A stretch of 6,658 bases of DNA from Ktedonobacterales bacterium (lineage in GTDB: Bacteria > Chloroflexota > Ktedonobacteria > Ktedonobacterales > JADMIN01), in the NCBI GenBank assembly GCA_025935235.1, contig JAICVT010000251.1:1-6658 (forward strand), in the 5' to 3' direction. The notes beneath the pieces were generated by a model. That model saw only the letters and a program-made list of their open reading frames with translations. It had not been told where the DNA came from and searched no databases. The translations under genes and the position numbers were made by a program. This document shows, piece after piece, positions 5,488 through 6,658 of this stretch. The number at the start of each line of letters is the position of its first letter. Position 1 is the stretch's first letter.

Positions 5488-5493
5488 ATTATA
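5488..5493 (-). promoter_or_regulatory. Isolated consensus -10 box (TATAAT) on the minus strand
   Basis: The minus strand reads GCTATAATAG in an otherwise very GC-rich gap. No TTGACA-like -35 lies 16-18 bases upstream and there is no TGn extension. The first intact gene downstream is korA, nearly 400 bases away, so it could drive korAB through a long leader, or once have belonged to the lost gene. Confidence 0.25.
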
Positions 5494-5522
5494 GCGTATC
5501 CAGAGCGTAGCGCGGGGGAACG

Positions 5523-5562
5523 CCCCCACCCTCAGCCCCTCCCCTGCTGTGCAGGAGAGGGG
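5523..5562 (-). repeat. C/G-rich interspersed repeat, copy C (inverted)
   Basis: A 12-bp stem with one mismatch (5536-5547 with 5551-5562) and a 3-base loop, plus C-runs at 5523-5527 and 5529-5531. Read on the minus strand it has the same order as copies A, B and D: hairpin, then a tail of G-runs. The four C-runs 5523-5527, 5529-5531, 5536-5539 and 5541-5544, with loops of 1-4 bases, give the minus strand a canonical G-quadruplex motif. Confidence 0.65.
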
Positions 5563-5625
5563 AGCCGTAGTTTCCAACTAAACCAACGCTAGCAACGCGC
5601 GCAACCTGCCTGGTATGCGATATTT

Positions 5626-5659
5626 CCCTCGCCCGCTGGGAGAGGGGCAGGGGTGAGGG
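5626..5659 (+). repeat. C/G-rich interspersed repeat, copy D
   Basis: The stem CCCTCGCCC (5626-5634) pairs with GGGAGAGGG (5638-5646) with one mismatch and a 3-base loop, followed by CAGGGGTGAGGG-type tail sequence. Four G-runs (5638-5640, 5644-5647, 5650-5653, 5657-5659) with loops of 2-3 bases form a plus-strand G-quadruplex motif. It ends 12 bases from the stop codon of the gene at 5672. Confidence 0.65.
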
Positions 5660-5671
5660 CCGCGCCCACCA

Positions 5672-6658
5672 TCACTCGGCGGGCTGCTTGATCTCGACGG
5701 CGGGCGCAGCCTCGGCAGGCGCGGCTGTGAAGCTCGCGAGCGCGTGCGCGTATGCGCTGGCGGCGACGGCGCGCTGCTCGTCACTCCAGGCGACGCTGAG
5801 CGCGGTCGCGCGCTCCTGAAGTCGGCGCAGCAGCGCGGCGGCCAGCCCTGGCAGGCGCTCACGCTCGGCTCCCGAGTGCTCGGACTCGATACGCTGGCGC
5901 AGGTGGTCGCCTAGAGCGCGATAGAGGTCGGCCAGCATGCGCGCGGCCTCATCCTGCGCGGCGCTGTCGCCCGCGACCCGCGCCAGCCGCTGCGATAGCT
6001 CGCCGTGCAGCCGCATCACACCGTCGGCGATGCGCACGGCGGCGCGCGGCTCGTCGGCGTCCCAGGTTGCATGCAGCCGCCAGTAGCGCAGCAGGTAGGG
6101 CGCCGAGTGGCCATCTCGCCGGCAGAGCGCGTGGCGCGCGCCCGTCCAGAGCGAGTCGAGCCGGTCGGGACTCTCGCCGACGCCGCGCAGCAGGCCAGAG
6201 AAGAGGTCGGTTTCCGGGTCGTCGGTCGGCAGTCCAATCGCCGCGGCCCGCAGCAGCGCGCCCATCGCCAGGTAGCCCAATTGATAGGAGACGGCGGTTG
6301 GCGCGGCCCCGGCAAACTGCGCGCAGCCCGAGACGAGATTCTTGAGCGCGCGATAGCGTCCGCGGTGGTAGCGGTTGTCGCGCTCGGCCTGCGGGTCGCG
6401 CGCTGTCACCAGAAATGCGCCCAGCGTCTGCGCGATCGCCCGCACGGTTCCCAGGTCGCCGCGCGTGGTGGCTGCCGCGATGCTCGACTGGAAGACGGCG
6501 TAGCCATCCTGCGCCTCCCAGTCCTCGATCGGGATGTTGCGCAGGTCGTCCACCGCCCAGCGCGCGGCGTATTCGCCTGAGAGCCGCCACGGCAGCATCC
6601 AGAGGTAGCCCAGCATGAAGAGCACGACGGCGGCGAACCAGAGCAGCATCTGCCAGAG
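5672..6658 (-). CDS. Membrane-anchored protein of unknown function (5' end outside or at the window edge)
   Basis: The frame is open from the right edge to a TGA at 5674-5672. An ATG at 6649 would give 325 residues, but the codons before it (reading LWQ) are also open and no ribosome site can be judged, so the gene may begin beyond the window. Residues 2-20 from that ATG (LLWFAAVVLFMLGYLWML) form one clear membrane helix. The rest looks soluble and mostly helical, with Ala/Arg/Leu-rich segments, a Trp-containing IPIEDWEAQDGYAVF stretch, a charged RDNRYHRGRYRALKNL segment and a Pro/Ala-rich tail ending EIKQPAE. No catalytic motif, nucleotide-binding loop or repeat unit is visible, and I do not recognise the family. 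The helix-then-long-soluble-domain layout would suit the last part of a multi-span membrane protein or a bitopic anchor. GC-rich third positions and low rare-codon content suggest a real gene. Confidence 0.72.
   Translation of the reverse strand, partial: LWQMLLWFAAVVLFMLGYLWMLPWRLSGEYAARWAVDDLRNIPIEDWEAQDGYAVFQSSIAAATTRGDLGTVRAIAQTLGAFLVTARDPQAERDNRYHRGRYRALKNLVSGCAQFAGAAPTAVSYQLGYLAMGALLRAAAIGLPTDDPETDLFSGLLRGVGESPDRLDSLWTGARHALCRRDGHSAPYLLRYWRLHATWDADEPRAAVRIADGVMRLHGELSQRLARVAGDSAAQDEAARMLADLYRALGDHLRQRIESEHSGAERERLPGLAAALLRRLQERATALSVAWSDEQRAVAASAYAHALASFTAAPAEAAPAVEIKQPAE

Larger units (their letters stand above)
5097..5671. other. 575-base strip without an intact gene, upstream of korA
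   Basis: From right to left (the direction of korA transcription) it holds G-rich repeat D (5626-5659), its inverted partner C (5523-5562), an isolated TATAAT on the minus strand (5493-5488), a decayed glycosyltransferase-like fragment (5468-5286), a small hairpin (6-bp stem, 5248-5253 with 5261-5266), a 14-bp palindrome (5208-5221) and the korA leader. No tRNA, small-RNA signature or intact coding frame is convincing. Open frames such as the one at 5233-5577 on the minus strand are Arg/Ala/Pro-rich noise. Confidence 0.7.

Noticed and set aside
6005..6580. Plus-strand open frame of 191 codons opposite the right-hand membrane protein
   Set aside because: Both strands are open here, but only the minus frame has a membrane helix and a longer uninterrupted course. 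The plus frame is Arg/Ala/Gly-rich noise.

Overview
The window is GC-rich bacterial DNA. The gene content, codon use and the kinds of interspersed repeats best fit Chloroflexota (Chloroflexales-like). This is an inference from protein style and recalled repeat types, not from any database comparison.

Layout, left to right. Positions 1-233 (+) hold the last 76 codons of a class III (CaiB/BaiF) CoA-transferase. A 227-base gap follows, carrying a run of hairpins. Positions 461-1231 (+) encode a Tat-exported ferritin-like protein with two visible ExxH motifs. It converges on a minus-strand SRPBCC (polyketide cyclase/START-fold) protein at 1454-1954, and the gap between them holds a strong inverted repeat and a second hairpin run. 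Next, all on the minus strand, come the SRPBCC gene and korB (2194-3237) and korA (3243-5096). korB and korA are the beta and fused gamma-alpha subunits of a 2-oxoacid (probably 2-oxoglutarate):ferredoxin oxidoreductase and form a tight operon with a 5-base gap. The 239 bases between korB and the SRPBCC gene are packed with C/G-rich repeats. A 575-base strip without an intact gene (5097-5671) precedes korA. It holds an unusual leader with a hairpin between the Shine-Dalgarno sequence and the start, a 14-bp palindrome, a decayed remnant resembling the C-terminus of a glycosyltransferase, and two inverted G-rich repeats. The window closes with the 3' part of a minus-strand gene for an unrecognised membrane-anchored protein (5672-6658).

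How the parts work together: KorA and KorB form one enzyme that interconverts a 2-oxoacid plus CoA with acyl-CoA, CO2 and reduced ferredoxin. The CoA-transferase also acts on acyl-CoAs, but it lies on the other strand with unrelated genes between, so no shared pathway is shown. The ferritin-like and SRPBCC proteins have no evident link to KorAB beyond proximity. I see no defence system, CRISPR array, tRNA, rRNA or transposase. The unusual content is non-coding: a possible bridged ribosome binding site at korA, two families of hairpin repeats, and a gene remnant.
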